A stretch of DNA of 48,809 nucleotides from Anaerolineaceae bacterium (GTDB lineage Bacteria > Chloroflexota > Anaerolineae > Anaerolineales > Anaerolineaceae). The notes beneath the pieces are model-generated. The model was given only the letters and a program-made list of their open reading frames with translations, was not told the origin of the DNA and searched no databases. The stretch spans positions 1 through 48,809 of the forward strand of contig JAFPZX010000049.1 of NCBI GenBank assembly GCA_017417055.1, written 5' to 3'. Made by a program: the position numbers and the translations under genes. Below are positions 48,797 to 48,809 of this stretch, one piece after another (the stretch's first letter is position 1; every line of letters starts with the position of its first letter).

Positions 48797-48809
48797 ATGG
48801 AAGGACGAA
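48797..48809 (+). CDS. Start of a gene running off the right edge
   Basis: TAAGGAG at 48784-48790 and ATG at 48797 with 6 bases between give a good start (MEGR...). An ATG at 48792 is too close to the ribosome site. Only four codons are visible, so the product cannot be named. Confidence 0.5.

Overview
The window looks like a chromosomal stretch of an anaerobic bacterium of the Chloroflexota, class Anaerolineae. This is inferred from three traits: a lipoprotein with a Pro/Thr-rich PTPTDTPTATP-type linker, a large surface protein in which an LPATG motif sits just before a sortase domain, and a dense population of palindromic intergenic repeats. No 16S gene or marker set is present to prove it.

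Layout. (1) 1-0.8 kb: a tyrosine recombinase running off the left edge, with a small zinc-ribbon gene interrupted by a TGA. (2) 0.9-12 kb: a STAS-kinase fusion, then a run of exported proteins on the + strand: an M4 metallopeptidase, an S8 subtilase, a 999-residue surface protein ending in a sortase, and an S41 peptidase interrupted by a TAA. (3) 12.2-19.3 kb: a worn accessory island with a frameshifted AAA/DUF4143 ATPase, a serine recombinase without its DNA-binding end, a DarT-like toxin fragment, a DUF2971 protein, relics of AlbA_2-type regulators and an intact two-gene unit (TIGR04255-like protein plus membrane coiled-coil protein). It is bordered by repeats that resemble the 3' half of a tRNA, as attachment sites do. 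(4) 19.3-24.5 kb: an ECF sigma/anti-sigma pair, an exported arginine deiminase and an exported amidohydrolase. (5) 24.5-33 kb: a second island with ATPase relics, a complete DUF234 ATPase, a McrB-like AAA protein, a DUF2075 helicase-like protein and, divergent from it, a membrane protein of unknown function. (6) 33-48.8 kb: mostly housekeeping genes, namely tRNA-Pro(UGG), an aminotransferase, a polyamine ABC transporter (PotA, PotB, PotC-PotD fusion), an OhrR-type regulator with glutathione peroxidase, a thioesterase, a MATE exporter with a glycosyltransferase, a lipoprotein and AsnRS. This part is bracketed by two similar, inverted copies of an unknown gene about 13 kb apart.

Two themes run through the window. 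First, a family of about seven short elements shares ends of the type TTAAGGAAACGCTGATTAAT while their palindromic cores differ. They lie between genes, and one tandem nest has broken an HTH gene. Second, there are many relics: two in-frame stops and several frameshifts at A-runs. These mean either real decay or uncorrected indels in the assembly. The best candidates for something new are the 17.4-18.65 kb gene pair, the 14.1-19.25 kb tRNA-end-flanked element, the LPATG-sortase protein and the MITE family.
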